Both the position numbers and the translations under genes were made by a program. The notes under the pieces are model-generated. The model was not told where the DNA came from. It did not search any database and saw only the letters and a list, made by a program, of their open reading frames with translations. Positions 1 through 9,742 of a DNA stretch of 54,704 nt are shown one piece after another. Source of the DNA: Actinomycetota bacterium (GTDB taxonomy: Bacteria; Actinomycetota; Acidimicrobiia; Acidimicrobiales; Ilumatobacteraceae); contig JAPKZX010000064.1 of the NCBI GenBank assembly GCA_026393575.1, forward strand, positions 1 through 54,704. The letters run 5' to 3'. Every line of letters starts with the position of its first letter. Position 1 is the first letter of the stretch.

Positions 1-3000
1 ACATTCACAGGTCAGGTGCAAACCGCTGTGCGATATCAAGCAAACGATTCGTTAAATCGTTTTGTGAATTCAACCATCACGCCAACTGTTGGTCCACCAC
101 CAACACCACAAGCCACGGCCGATGCGTTAACGCGTGATTACGACACGAACCACACATACACACCACTTGGAAACGACACTCGGGGAGCGAACGATTTCCC
201 ATTGTTGGCATCGTCGGTGAAATTGTGCGGCCTTGCTGATACAACAGCCACGCCACCAGTGACTGCAGAGACTCCAAACAACTGTACGAAGACTTCGATA
301 ACGGTTCCTGGTGAAGGTACTTACACGGTCAACTCTGATGGCACTGTCACGTTTGATCCGTTGCCAACATTCACAGGTCAGGTGCAAACCGCTGTGCGAT
401 ATCAAGCAAATGATTCGTTAAATCGTTTTGTGAATTCAACCATCACGCCAACTGTTGGTCCACCACCAACACCACAAGCCACGGCTGATGCAATTACGAC
501 CGACTACGACACGAACCAGACATACACACCACTTGGCAACGACACGCGAGGAGCGGCTGATTTCCCACTGTTGGCAACATCTGTGAAGTTGTGTGGTCTT
601 GATGATCCGACAACGTTGAACACGGATGAGACCGAGATTCCGAATGTTTGCTCGAAGTCTTCGGTGACGGTTCCTGGCGAAGGAACATACACGGTGAACT
701 CTGATGGCACGGTTACGTTTAATCCGTTGCCAACGTTCACCGGCACTGTTACTACTCCTGTTACATATCAGGCTAAAGATTCGTTGGATCGCTTTGTGGA
801 CGAGACCATTACGCCAACAATTGGTCTGCCCCCAGCACCGACAGCTTCCCCCGATGCGATACGCGATTCCTATGACAAGAACCAGACATATTCACCACTT
901 GGTAATGACACGCCAGGTGTAACTGAGTTCCCATTATTGGCATCGTCGGTGAAATTGTGCGGTATTGCTGATGCGTCGGCTACGCCGCCAGTTGCAGCAG
1001 AAACACCGAATAACTGTACGAAGTCCTCAGTAACGGTTCCTGGCGAAGGTACGTACACGGTGAATCCTGATGGCACGGTTACGTTTAATCCGTTGCCAAC
1101 GTTTACGGGCACTGTTGCTACACCTGTTACTTATCAGGCGAAAGATTCATTGGATCGTTATGTAGACGACACCATTACTCCGAGAGTTGACCCACCAACT
1201 GCTCCAATTGCATCGCCGGAAACACAGTCGGTTTTGCCAGGAGCCACGGCAACTTATACAACGGTGATTGGTCCAAGTGGGCTTGGAACAGGCACAGGTC
1301 TGCAGTCGGGTTCTACTAACGGTCCATGTCTTGTAGACCCCGTCACAACTTTGTGTGGCACGTCGGTCAATATTCCTGGAGAAGGAACCTGGACCATAAA
1401 CCAGACAACGGGCGTAGCTACTTTTGCGGCGTCATCTTCGATTGCGCCTGGGACCAGAACCTCAGTGACATATCGCATTACAGACATTGCTGGCCAAACG
1501 GCAACGAGCACTCTTACCCCGGTAGTTCCTCCAGCACCAGATGTAAAGAACGACGCTTCAACTGGTCTGTATGACACAAACCAAGTGATTGACATTCTTG
1601 ACAATGATGATCCTGGCCATTCAAGTGCGCCACTTGTTGCATCCTCAGTGAAGTTGTGTGGACTTGATCCATTGCAAACACCTAATAGTTGTGACAAAAC
1701 CTCTGTGACTGTTCCTGGCGAGGGTACGTACACAGTGAACCCTGATGGAACTGTCACATTTAATCCGTTAGATACTTTTGCGGGCACTGTTACCAGGCCT
1801 GTGACATATCAAGTCGCCGACACATTGGGTCAAATTGATAGTGCAACCATTACTCCTACGGTGACTCCACCAGCACTCAACGTCGTCAACGACACAAGCT
1901 CTGGCTTGTACGACATCAATCAAGTCATACCTGTCTTGACGAATGACACTCCTGGAGCAGAGTGGGTGCTTTCGTCGGTGAAGTTGTGCGGCCTTGATCC
2001 ATTGCAAACACCTAACGGTTGTGACAAAACCTCTGTGACTGTTCCTGGTGAGGGTACATACACAGTGAACCCTGATGGAACTGTCACGTTCAATCCGCTG
2101 CCGTCGTTTACTGGGCAAGTACAAACGCCAGTGACGTATCAGGTGACTGACATTTTGGGTCGCACTGAAGATGCAACAATCACACCAACAGTGGGGCCAC
2201 CACCGTTGCCAACTGCAAGCCCTGATGCTTTAACGCGGGCGTACGACACGGATCAGACCTACACGCCACTTGGTAACGACACAAGGGGAGCGCCTGATTT
2301 TCCATTTGTTGCGTCAAGCCTGAAGTTGTGTGGCATTGATCCTGCTGAAACTCCTAACAATTGCAGTCAGACTTCGCTTACGGTTCCTGGTGAAGGTACA
2401 TACACAGTGATTCCTGACGGCACTGTCGCATTCGATCCGTTGCCAACATTTGTTGGCCAAGTTGCTACGCCGGTGAAGTATCAGGCAAAAGATTCGTTGG
2501 ATCGTTCTGTGAACACCACAATTACACCAACTGTGCTTCCACCACCGATACCAACTGCAAGCCCTGATGCGATTACGACTGACTACGACACGAACCAGAC
2601 GTACACGCCACTTGGTAATGACACACGGGGCGCTGCAGATTTCCCATTCGTCGCCTCGAGCCTGAAGTTGTGTGGAATTGACCCTGTGCAAACACCTAAC
2701 AATTGCACGCAGACTTCACTGACAGTTCCTGGTGAAGGTACGTACACGGTGAACTCTGATGGCACCGTCTCGTTTAATCCGTTGCCAACGTTTGTTGGCC
2801 AGGTTGCTGCGCCGGTGAAATATCAGGCCAAAGACTCTCTTGACCGTTTTGTAAACGCCACCATTACACCAACAATCCTTCCGCCGCCGGCACCAACTGC
2901 ACAACCTGACGCAATCACCGACGACTATGACAAAAACCAGACTTACACGCCATTAGCGAACGATCCGCGAGGAGCGACAGATTTCCCACTATTGGCATCA

Positions 3001-6000
3001 TCGGTGAAGTTGTGTGGCATTGATCCAGTGCAAACACCAAATAGTTGCGACAAGACTTCTCTCACAGTTCCTGGTGAGGGTACCTACACAGTGAACCCTG
3101 ATGGCACTGTCACGTTTAATCCGTTGGATTCCTTCGCGGGCACTGTTCGCACACCGGTTACGTATCAGGCCAAGGATTCGTTGAATCGTTTTGTGGACGA
3201 GACCATTACTCCCACGGTGACTCCACCACCAATCAATGTGGTCAATGACACCAGCACCGGTTTATATGACATCAATCAAGTCATACCTGTGTTAACAAAT
3301 GACACTCCTGGAGCAGAGTGGGTTCCATCGACGGTGAAGTTGTGTCGTCTGGCAGACACAACTGCTACACCGACGGTGACCGCTGAAACTGCGCCCAACT
3401 GTACGCAGACTTCGGTGACGGTTCCTGGCGAGGGTACATACACCGTGAACCCTGATGGAACTGTCACGTTTAATCCGCTGCCGTCGTTCACTGGGCAAGC
3501 GCAAACACCTGTGACGTATCAGGTGACTGACATTTTGGGTCGCACTGAAGATGCAACAATCACACCAACTGTTGGTCCACCGCCGTTGCCAACAGCTTCC
3601 CCTGATGCTTTGACGCGTAATTACGACACGGATCAGACCTACACGCCACTTGGGAACGACACACGGGGAGCGACTGATTTCCCATTTGTTGCCTCAAGCC
3701 TGAAGTTGTGTGGCATTGATCCTGCTGAAACTCCAAATAACTGCACGCAAACTTCGCTTACTGTCCCTGGCGAGGGTACGTACACGGTGAACGGTGATGG
3801 CACTGTCACATTCGATCCGTTGCCTACGTTTGTTGGCCAGGTTGCTACGCCGGTGAAGTATCAGGCCAAAGACTCTCTTGATCGTTTTGTGAACACCACC
3901 ATCACTCCCACCGTTCTTCCGCCACCGATACCAACTGCAAGCCCTGATGCGATTACGACTGACTACGACACGAACCAGACCTACACACCGCTTGGTAACG
4001 ACACACCGGGGGCAGCAGATTTCCCATTGTTGGCGTCGTCGGTGAAGTTGTGTGGAATTGACCCTGCGCAAACACCTAACAATTGCGACAAGACTTCTCT
4101 TACGGTTCCTGGTGAAGGCACCTACACAGTGAATCCTGATGGCACCGTCACATTTAATCCGTTGCCAACGTTTGTAGGCCAGGTTGCGACCCCGGTGAAG
4201 TATCAGGCGAAAGACTCTCTTGATCGTTTTGTGAATACAACAATCACTCCCACCGTTCTTCCGCCACCGGCACCAACTGCAGAACCTGATGCAATCACTG
4301 ACACATACGACAAGAATCAGACCTACACGCCACTCGCGAACGACCCACGGGGAGCGACAGATTTCCCATTGTTGGCGTCATCGGTGAAGTTGTGTGGAAT
4401 TGACCCTGTACAAACACCTAATAGTTGCACTCAGACTTCGGTGACGGTTCCTGGTGAAGGCACCTACACAGTGAACCCTGATGGCACCGTCACATTTAAT
4501 CCGTTGCCAACGTTTGTTGGCCAGGTCGCAACGCCCGTTACCTATCAGGCCAAGGATTCTTTGAATCGTTTTGTGGATGAGACCATTACGCCAACGATCC
4601 TTCCGCCACCGTTGCCGACTGCACAACCAGATGCGACGACGACTGACTATGACACGAACCAGACCTACACGCCGCTCGCGAATGATCCTGCAGGTGCCCC
4701 ATCATTCCCATTGTTGGCATCGTCAGTGAAGTTGTGTGGCATTGATCCTGTACAAACACCTAATAGTTGCGACAAGACTTCTGTCTCGGTTCCTGGTGAA
4801 GGTACGTACACAGTGAATCCTGATGGCACTGTCACATTTAATCCTTTGCCAACGTTTGTAGGCCAGGTCGCAACGCCCGTTACCTATCAGGCAAAGGACG
4901 CGTTGGATCGTTTTGTGGATGAGACCATTACGCCAACGATCCTTCCGCCACCGTTGCCGACTGCACAACCAGATGCGATTACCACTGATTACGACACGAA
5001 TCAGACCTACACACCGCTTGGTAACGACACGCCGGGGGCAGCAGATTTCCCATTCGTCGCGTCAAGCCTCAAGTTGTGCGGCATTGATCCTGTACAAACA
5101 CCTAATAGTTGCGACAAGACTTCTCTCACGGTTCCTGGTGAAGGTACATACACAGTCAATGGAGACGGCACTGTCACATTCGATCCGCTGCCAACATTTG
5201 TTGGCCAAGTTGCGACCCCGGTGAAGTATCAGGCGAAAGATTCGTTGGATCGTTTTGTGAATACAACAATCACTCCAACGATTCTTCCGCCGCCATTACC
5301 AACTGCACTACCTGATGCGATTACCACTGATTACGACACGAACCAGACGTACACGCCACTTGGTAATGACACAGCCGGCGCCCCCGATTTCCCATTGTTG
5401 GCATCGTCGGTGAAGTTGTGTGGCATCAGCCCGCTACAACTTCCAAACAACTGCACGCAGACTTCTCTGACGGTCGCTGGTGAAGGCACGTACACAGTGA
5501 ATCCTGATGGCACCGTCACATTTAATCCGTTGCCAACGTTTGTAGGCCAGGTTGCGACCCCGGTGAAGTATCAGGCGAAGGATTCGTTGGATCGTTTTGT
5601 GAACACCACGATCACTCCAACCATTCTTCCGCCACCAATACCGACTGCACGACCAGATGCGATCACCACTGACTATGACACGAACCAGACGTACACGCCT
5701 CTTGGTAACGACACAGCCGGCGCCCCCGATTTCCCATTATTGGCAGCATCGGTGAAGTTGTGTGGAATTGACCCTGCGCAAACACCTAACGGCTGCGACA
5801 AGACTTCTCTCACAGTTCCCGGTGAAGGTACATACACAGTGAATGCAAATGGCACTGTCACGTTTGACCCTTTGCCCACTTTCACAGGCACTGTTGACAC
5901 GCCAATTACATATCAGGCGAAAGATTCGTTGAATCGTTATGTGAATACGACCATTACGCCGACCATTACTGCGCCCGCCATCACTGTTGTTGATGACACC

Positions 6001-8454
6001 AAGACAGGACCGTATGACACAAATCAAACCATCGCTGTTTTAACCAATGACATCCCGTCTGCGCAATGGGACGCGACGTCGGTGAAGTTGTGTGGACTTG
6101 CTGATGCTGCTGCATCTCCACCTGTGACGGCGGAAACCCCAAATAACTGCACGAAGTCTTCGGTGACGGTTCCTGGTGAAGGCACGGACACAGTGAACCC
6201 TGATGGCACTGTCACATTTAATCCATTACCAACATTTGTTGGGCCTGTTGCAACGCCAGTTACATACCAAGTAACAGATGTACTAGGGCGCACTGCAGAT
6301 GCTGATATCAGACCTACTGTTTTGCCACCTCCACCACCAATTGCCACTCCAGAGACACGTGTTGTCGTTCCAAGTGGAACTGCAACATTTACCAATGTGA
6401 TTGGCACATCTGCTCTAGCTAGTGGTGTGCAGTTACAAACCGGAACTACCAATGGGCCATGTTTGGTTGACCCTGCTACATCATTATGTGGAACCACCGT
6501 GGTGATTGCTGGTCAGGGAACTTGGACCATTGATCAAACAACCGGAGTAGCAACGTTTGTTGCTGAAGCGGGAATTACTCCTGGAAACAAAACTCCGGTC
6601 ACATATCGGGTTACTGACTTTGCTGGTCAAACTGCGACAAGTACTTTGACGCCGATTGTTCCACCACCGCCGTCTGCAACAGACGATTTCTCTTCTGGAC
6701 CATTTGATACAAATCAAACGTTGACACCATTTAGTAATGACTCTTTTGATTCGTTGGCCCCAGTCCGTGCAACAAGCTTGAGATTGTGTGGTGACACAGA
6801 AACTCCGAATAGTTGCTCTCAGACCAGCGTTGTTGTACCGAATGAGGGCACATACACAATCAATTCCGATGGCACGGTCACGTTCGATCCGTTGCCTACC
6901 TTCTTTGGGCCTGCAGCACCCTTGCCATATCAAGCTGAAGATATTTATGGCCGCTTTGTGGATGCCACCCTCAACCCTTCTGTGTCACGACCAAATGCCC
7001 CAGTGGCTCTACCAGAAACCAAAGTTGTATTGCCGGGAGGCACCATCACATTCACCAATGTCATTGGTGCATCTGCCTTAGCGAGTGGTGCACAATTGCA
7101 ATCTGGTGCAACCAATGGTCCGTGTCTAGTTGATCCCGCCACATCTCTGTGCGGAACAACAGTGGTGATCGATGGTGAAGGAACATGGACTATTGACCAA
7201 ACAACCGGAGTTGCCACATTTGTTGCTGATCCAGAAATCACTGTTGGTACTAAGACTCCGGTGACATATCGCGTCACTGACGCAGTTGGTCAAACAGCTT
7301 CAAGTACTTTGACACCAATTGTTCCACCGCCTCCAACCGCAACGAATGATGCACAAACTGGGCCACTAGACATAAATCAGACGTACAGACCATTGAACAA
7401 TGATTCATTCAATTCTCTCGCCCCTGCATCTCCTTCTACTCTCAGATTGTGTGGCGCTGGTCAGACACCAAATACTTGCGACAAGACAACTATTGTTGTG
7501 GCTAATGAGGGAACGTACACCGCTTACTCCGATGGTCGAGTCATCTTTGACCCATTACCAACGTTCATTGGTACGGCTACACCAATCTCGTATCAAGTAG
7601 CTGATATCTATGGCCGAACAGTTGATGCGACTATCACACCAACCATTCTTCCGCCACCTATTCCTGCAGCCACGCTTGACACTGGCAAGGCAAAAGAAGG
7701 AAAAACTGTTGTGCTAACTCCCTGGCTGAATGACTCAGCAGGAGTTGTTGTCGCTGGTCAAACAGGGAAAGCATCGCTTGTACCGACAACGGTTCGTCTA
7801 TGCCCGCTAAACACGGTGGCTACGAAAGATGTTCTTGCATCTGGTCAACCAGATCCAGAGTGTACCTTGATGAAACTCACAACTGCAGATGGCACGTATA
7901 CGGTTGACCCGAAAACCGGAAAAGTCACCTTTGTTCACCGTAAAGGTTTCATCGGTGAAGTAACCCAGCCAGTTCCATATCAAATTGCAACCGACTGGAA
8001 AATTCCATCTGGCATTCTCACTGCTCGGAGCATGCTCATTCCAACCATCATGCCTCTGCGCACGCCGATGGTGACGATTGGTGACAAAGTATGGCGCGAT
8101 GTCAACGGGGACGGATATCAAAATAAGGCAGACCGTGGGATTGCAGGAGTAAAGGTGACGCTTCGTACTGCATCGGGTGAAGTTGTGGTCGACATAAACG
8201 GCAGTGAAGTCGGACCTCAATTCACCGACAAAAAAGGTAAATACAAATTCACGGATCTTCCTGCCGGTCGATACAAGGTAATAGTTGAGTATCCGAATGG
8301 CCTCGAACCGACAATTGCTAATCGCAAAGGAAGAGAGAAAAACTCGTCAACTCGGAGTGCATTGTCGCGTGAGTTAGTACTTGGCCAAAGTGACAATTCA
8401 TTGGACTTTGGCATGGTGGGTCGTCGTAAACCAGGCTTGGCGCACACGACTTAG
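1..8454 (+). CDS. Giant CshA-like repeat surface protein, 5' truncated
   Basis: The reading frame is open from base 1, and the first residues (TFTGQVQTAVRYQ) match the inside of a repeat, so the true start lies upstream. About 23 complete repeats of 110-122 residues follow. Each carries YDxNQTYTPLGND, SSVKLCG, a second Cys about 10-20 residues later, VPGEGTYTV, DGTVTFxPLPTF, TYQAKDSLDRF and TITPT, and ends in a proline linker. This resembles the CshA-type fibril repeat of actinobacterial and streptococcal adhesins. From about base 8068 a different domain (IGDKVWRDVNGDGYQ, then DKKGKYKFTDLPAGRYKV) matches the SdrD B-like/Cna-B fold. The protein ends GRRKPGLAHTT with no LPxTG motif or final membrane helix, so its anchoring is unclear. 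A role in adhesion or cell-surface fibrils is inferred from the family. The N-terminal signal cannot be seen. Confidence 0.85.
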   Translation, partial: TFTGQVQTAVRYQANDSLNRFVNSTITPTVGPPPTPQATADALTRDYDTNHTYTPLGNDTRGANDFPLLASSVKLCGLADTTATPPVTAETPNNCTKTSITVPGEGTYTVNSDGTVTFDPLPTFTGQVQTAVRYQANDSLNRFVNSTITPTVGPPPTPQATADAITTDYDTNQTYTPLGNDTRGAADFPLLATSVKLCGLDDPTTLNTDETEIPNVCSKSSVTVPGEGTYTVNSDGTVTFNPLPTFTGTVTTPVTYQAKDSLDRFVDETITPTIGLPPAPTASPDAIRDSYDKNQTYSPLGNDTPGVTEFPLLASSVKLCGIADASATPPVAAETPNNCTKSSVTVPGEGTYTVNPDGTVTFNPLPTFTGTVATPVTYQAKDSLDRYVDDTITPRVDPPTAPIASPETQSVLPGATATYTTVIGPSGLGTGTGLQSGSTNGPCLVDPVTTLCGTSVNIPGEGTWTINQTTGVATFAASSSIAPGTRTSVTYRITDIAGQTATSTLTPVVPPAPDVKNDASTGLYDTNQVIDILDNDDPGHSSAPLVASSVKLCGLDPLQTPNSCDKTSVTVPGEGTYTVNPDGTVTFNPLDTFAGTVTRPVTYQVADTLGQIDSATITPTVTPPALNVVNDTSSGLYDINQVIPVLTNDTPGAEWVLSSVKLCGLDPLQTPNGCDKTSVTVPGEGTYTVNPDGTVTFNPLPSFTGQVQTPVTYQVTDILGRTEDATITPTVGPPPLPTASPDALTRAYDTDQTYTPLGNDTRGAPDFPFVASSLKLCGIDPAETPNNCSQTSLTVPGEGTYTVIPDGTVAFDPLPTFVGQVATPVKYQAKDSLDRSVNTTITPTVLPPPIPTASPDAITTDYDTNQTYTPLGNDTRGAADFPFVASSLKLCGIDPVQTPNNCTQTSLTVPGEGTYTVNSDGTVSFNPLPTFVGQVAAPVKYQAKDSLDRFVNATITPTILPPPAPTAQPDAITDDYDKNQTYTPLANDPRGATDFPLLASSVKLCGIDPVQTPNSCDKTSLTVPGEGTYTVNPDGTVTFNPLDSFAGTVRTPVTYQAKDSLNRFVDETITPTVTPPPINVVNDTSTGLYDINQVIPVLTNDTPGAEWVPSTVKLCRLADTTATPTVTAETAPNCTQTSVTVPGEGTYTVNPDGTVTFNPLPSFTGQAQTPVTYQVTDILGRTEDATITPTVGPPPLPTASPDALTRNYDTDQTYTPLGNDTRGATDFPFVASSLKLCGIDPAETPNNCTQTSLTVPGEGTYTVNGDGTVTFDPLPTFVGQVATPVKYQAKDSLDRFVNTTITPTVLPPPIPTASPDAITTDYDTNQTYTPLGNDTPGAADFPLLASSVKLCGIDPAQTPNNCDKTSLTVPGEGTYTVNPDGTVTFNPLPTFVGQVATPVKYQAKDSLDRFVNTTITPTVLPPPAPTAEPDAITDTYDKNQTYTPLANDPRGATDFPLLASSVKLCGIDPVQTPNSCTQTSVTVPGEGTYTVNPDGTVTFNPLPTFVGQVATPVTYQAKDSLNRFVDETITPTILPPPLPTAQPDATTTDYDTNQTYTPLANDPAGAPSFPLLASSVKLCGIDPVQTPNSCDKTSVSVPGEGTYTVNPDGTVTFNPLPTFVGQVATPVTYQAKDALDRFVDETITPTILPPPLPTAQPDAITTDYDTNQTYTPLGNDTPGAADFPFVASSLKLCGIDPVQTPNSCDKTSLTVPGEGTYTVNGDGTVTFDPLPTFVGQVATPVKYQAKDSLDRFVNTTITPTILPPPLPTALPDAITTDYDTNQTYTPLGNDTAGAPDFPLLASSVKLCGISPLQLPNNCTQTSLTVAGEGTYTVNPDGTVTFNPLPTFVGQVATPVKYQAKDSLDRFVNTTITPTILPPPIPTARPDAITTDYDTNQTYTPLGNDTAGAPDFPLLAASVKLCGIDPAQTPNGCDKTSLTVPGEGTYTVNANGTVTFDPLPTFTGTVDTPITYQAKDSLNRYVNTTITPTITAPAITVVDDTKTGPYDTNQTIAVLTNDIPSAQWDATSVKLCGLADAAASPPVTAETPNNCTKSSVTVPGEGTDTVNPDGTVTFNPLPTFVGPVATPVTYQVTDVLGRTADADIRPTVLPPPPPIATPETRVVVPSGTATFTNVIGTSALASGVQLQTGTTNGPCLVDPATSLCGTTVVIAGQGTWTIDQTTGVATFVAEAGITPGNKTPVTYRVTDFAGQTATSTLTPIVPPPPSATDDFSSGPFDTNQTLTPFSNDSFDSLAPVRATSLRLCGDTETPNSCSQTSVVVPNEGTYTINSDGTVTFDPLPTFFGPAAPLPYQAEDIYGRFVDATLNPSVSRPNAPVALPETKVVLPGGTITFTNVIGASALASGAQLQSGATNGPCLVDPATSLCGTTVVIDGEGTWTIDQTTGVATFVADPEITVGTKTPVTYRVTDAVGQTASSTLTPIVPPPPTATNDAQTGPLDINQTYRPLNNDSFNSLAPASPSTLRLCGAGQTPNTCDKTTIVVANEGTYTAYSDGRVIFDPLPTFIGTATPISYQVADIYGRTVDATITPTILPPPIPAATLDTGKAKEGKTVVLTPWLNDSAGVVVAGQTGKASLVPTTVRLCPLNTVATKDVLASGQPDPECTLMKLTTADGTYTVDPKTGKVTFVHRKGFIGEVTQPVPYQIATDWKIPSGILTARSMLIPTIMPLRTPMVTIGDKVWRDVNGDGYQNKADRGIAGVKVTLRTASGEVVVDINGSEVGPQFTDKKGKYKFTDLPAGRYKVIVEYPNGLEPTIANRKGREKNSSTRSALSRELVLGQSDNSLDFGMVGRRKPGLAHTT
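1207..1539 (+). repeat. Type B repeat module, copy 1
   Basis: This 111-residue unit is unlike the standard repeats. It starts IASPETQSV, has NGPCLVDPVTTLCGT with the two Cys eight residues apart, then GEGTWTINQTTGVATF. It sits inside the standard array. Confidence 0.8.
1879..4617 (+). repeat. Duplicated four-repeat super-unit
   Basis: Two consecutive blocks, 1879-3234 and 3235-4617, each hold four repeats in the same order with the same unit-specific signatures: NVVNDTS(S/T)GLYDINQV, TASPDALTR.YDTDQ, TASPDAITTDYDTNQ and TA(Q/E)PDAITD.YDKNQ with LANDPRG. The blocks differ in length mainly by a 27-base insertion in the Cys-Cys loop of the first unit of block two. This indicates a roughly 1.36 kb segmental duplication within the gene. 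Confidence 0.8.
6340..6672 (+). repeat. Type B repeat module, copy 2
   Basis: This unit is exactly 333 bases, like copy 1. It contains NGPCLVDPATSLCGT and GTWTIDQTTGVATF and is followed by a divergent standard repeat. Confidence 0.8.
7003..7335 (+). repeat. Type B repeat module, copy 3
   Basis: This unit is 333 bases and nearly the same as copy 2. Copies 2 and 3 alternate with divergent standard repeats near the C-terminus, as expected from duplication of a B-plus-standard pair. Confidence 0.8.
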
Positions 8455-8494
8455 GCATCGCAAACAGACCGTAAAAATATTTTCTAAGTAGTTG

Positions 8495-8500
8495 TACAAT
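8495..8500 (+). promoter_or_regulatory. -10 box of leaderless tetR
   Basis: TACAAT lies six bases before the ATG at 8507, so transcription would start at or within a base of the start codon. No clear -35 box or Shine-Dalgarno sequence is seen. Confidence 0.6.
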
Positions 8501-8506
8501 ATATAT

Positions 8507-9118
8507 ATGAGTGAAAAGCCAGGAACGCGGCAACAACTGGTTGAAGCCACTATGGCCGCAATCGCGTATGGAGGCGAAAGTTCTGTGCGCGTCAGCGCAA
8601 TTGCCACTGCAGTGGGCGTGAAAGAACCATCGGTGTACCACTTCTTCAAAAATCGTGATGCCCTTGTCGAGGCTGCACAGATTGAGCGCTACCGCCGGAG
8701 CTATTCAGAGATGATTGTGCCATTCGAGATGGCAGCAGAGATGTCGGAAACCGCGGAAGAGTTCGAAAAAGCAGTTCGAAAAATCTTTTCGTTGGTGTAT
8801 GCCCCAGAGAGAGTCGAAATTCGTTCCGTTCGGATGAACGTCATGGGGGCAGCACAGTCCAGTGACGTTATTTCCAAAGCCATTGGTGAAATCAACCATG
8901 AAACAGCGAGCACGCTTGCTCGCGTCATGGTCTTTGGCCAAGAACGAGGATGGGTCACCAAGGATTTAGACCCGATGGCACTGGCCTATTGGGGCATTGG
9001 TCAACTAAATGGTCGAGTGATGGCCGAGATGAACTCGGGTCTCGTCAATCTGGCCGAGTGGGACAAGGTGTCCGTCGAAGCCGTTTTGGCCGTTTATCGA
9101 TACAAAGCCCCCAAATAG
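8507..9118 (+). CDS. TetR/AcrR-family transcriptional regulator
   Basis: The product is 203 residues. An N-terminal TetR helix-turn-helix is seen at about residues 5-52 (TRQQLVEATMAAIAYGG, then VSAIATAVGVKEPSVYHFFKNRDALVEAA), including the typical SVYHFFKNRDAL recognition segment. The C-terminal helical domain would bind an unknown ligand. The ATG at 8507 is chosen over a TTG at 8492 because TACAAT is positioned for leaderless transcription exactly at this ATG. The gene is 52 bases after the giant repeat gene and 57 before dcd. Its target cannot be read from the sequence. Confidence 0.85.
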   Translation: MSEKPGTRQQLVEATMAAIAYGGESSVRVSAIATAVGVKEPSVYHFFKNRDALVEAAQIERYRRSYSEMIVPFEMAAEMSETAEEFEKAVRKIFSLVYAPERVEIRSVRMNVMGAAQSSDVISKAIGEINHETASTLARVMVFGQERGWVTKDLDPMALAYWGIGQLNGRVMAEMNSGLVNLAEWDKVSVEAVLAVYRYKAPK

Positions 9119-9162
9119 GGGCATTGCGGTGAATTCATCGCGGTCAAAGTGGCCTATTTGGC

Positions 9163-9168
9163 TAGGGT
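9163..9168 (+). promoter_or_regulatory. -10 box of leaderless dcd
   Basis: TAGGGT is followed by seven bases and then the GTG start at 9176. No Shine-Dalgarno sequence is seen. Confidence 0.55.
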
Positions 9169-9175
9169 TTGACCT

Positions 9176-9739
9176 GTGATTCTTTCAGACAGAGACCTTC
9201 GTGCCGAGATCAACAATGGCCGCATCATTATTGAGCCATTCGATGAAACCTGCGTGCAACCCAGCAGCATCGACGTGAAAGTCTCGAATCTCTTTCGTGT
9301 ATTTCGTAACCACACTGCGGCCGTTCTTGATGTGAAGAAAGATCTCACTGATCTCACTGAATTGGTAGAGGTTGCCGATGGCGATTCATTCATGTTGCAC
9401 CCAGGTGAATTTGTGTTGGGTTCCACACTTGAGCGCGTCGCAGTACCTACAGATTTAGTCGCTCGCGTAGAAGGTAAGAGTTCACTCGGTCGTCTTGGCC
9501 TTGTGATTCACTCAACTGCCGGTTTCATTGATGCAGGGTTCGATGGCCACGTGACTTTGGAGTTAGCGAATCTGGCAAACCTTCCCATCACTTTGTATCC
9601 CGGCATGAAGATTGGCCAGATCAGTTTCATCAAGATGACATCGCCGGCAGAAAAGCCGTATGGCTCAGGAGCAAAGGGTTCCAAGTATCAAGGACAGCGC
9701 GGGCCAACACCGTCGCGCTACTTCGAGAACTTTCAGTAA
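9176..9739 (+). CDS. dcd: dCTP deaminase (possibly bifunctional dCTP deaminase/dUTPase)
   Basis: The 187-residue protein belongs to the dUTPase-like trimer superfamily and converts dCTP to dUTP (or to dUMP in bifunctional forms). Visible motifs are GKSSLGR (100-106), [13 protein letters not shown] (112-124) with the catalytic Glu region VTLEL (about 126-130), and the C-terminal nucleotide-covering tail [14 protein letters not shown]. Length is typical for the family. The start is GTG, supported by the TAGGGT box upstream. The aminotransferase gene begins four bases after its stop, so the two are probably co-transcribed. A separate dut gene lies at 49431. Actinobacterial Dcd enzymes can be bifunctional, but that cannot be settled here. 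Confidence 0.93.
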   Translation: MILSDRDLRAEINNGRIIIEPFDETCVQPSSIDVKVSNLFRVFRNHTAAVLDVKKDLTDLTELVEVADGDSFMLHPGEFVLGSTLERVAVPTDLVARVEGKSSLGRLGLVIHSTAGFIDAGFDGHVTLELANLANLPITLYPGMKIGQISFIKMTSPAEKPYGSGAKGSKYQGQRGPTPSRYFENFQ

Positions 9740-9742
9740 CTC

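Larger units (their letters stand above)
1..8067 (+). repeat. Tandem array of CshA-like coding repeats
   Basis: The array has about 23 full units of roughly 330-366 bases plus one partial unit at the window edge. Identity is high at the DNA level: bases 1-120 and 367-486 differ at only a few positions. Units toward the C-terminus (after about 6340) are more divergent, and the last (7666-8067) is barely recognisable. Such an array is prone to recombination and to short-read misassembly. Confidence 0.9.

Noticed and set aside
6024-6933. Minus-strand open frames within the giant gene
   Set aside because: The repeats lack stop codons on the opposite strand, so the same shadow frames recur in every unit.
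1-8067. Repeat array considered as a CRISPR or non-coding satellite
   Set aside because: The period is 330-366 bases, a single frame stays open throughout, and units encode a recognisable protein repeat.
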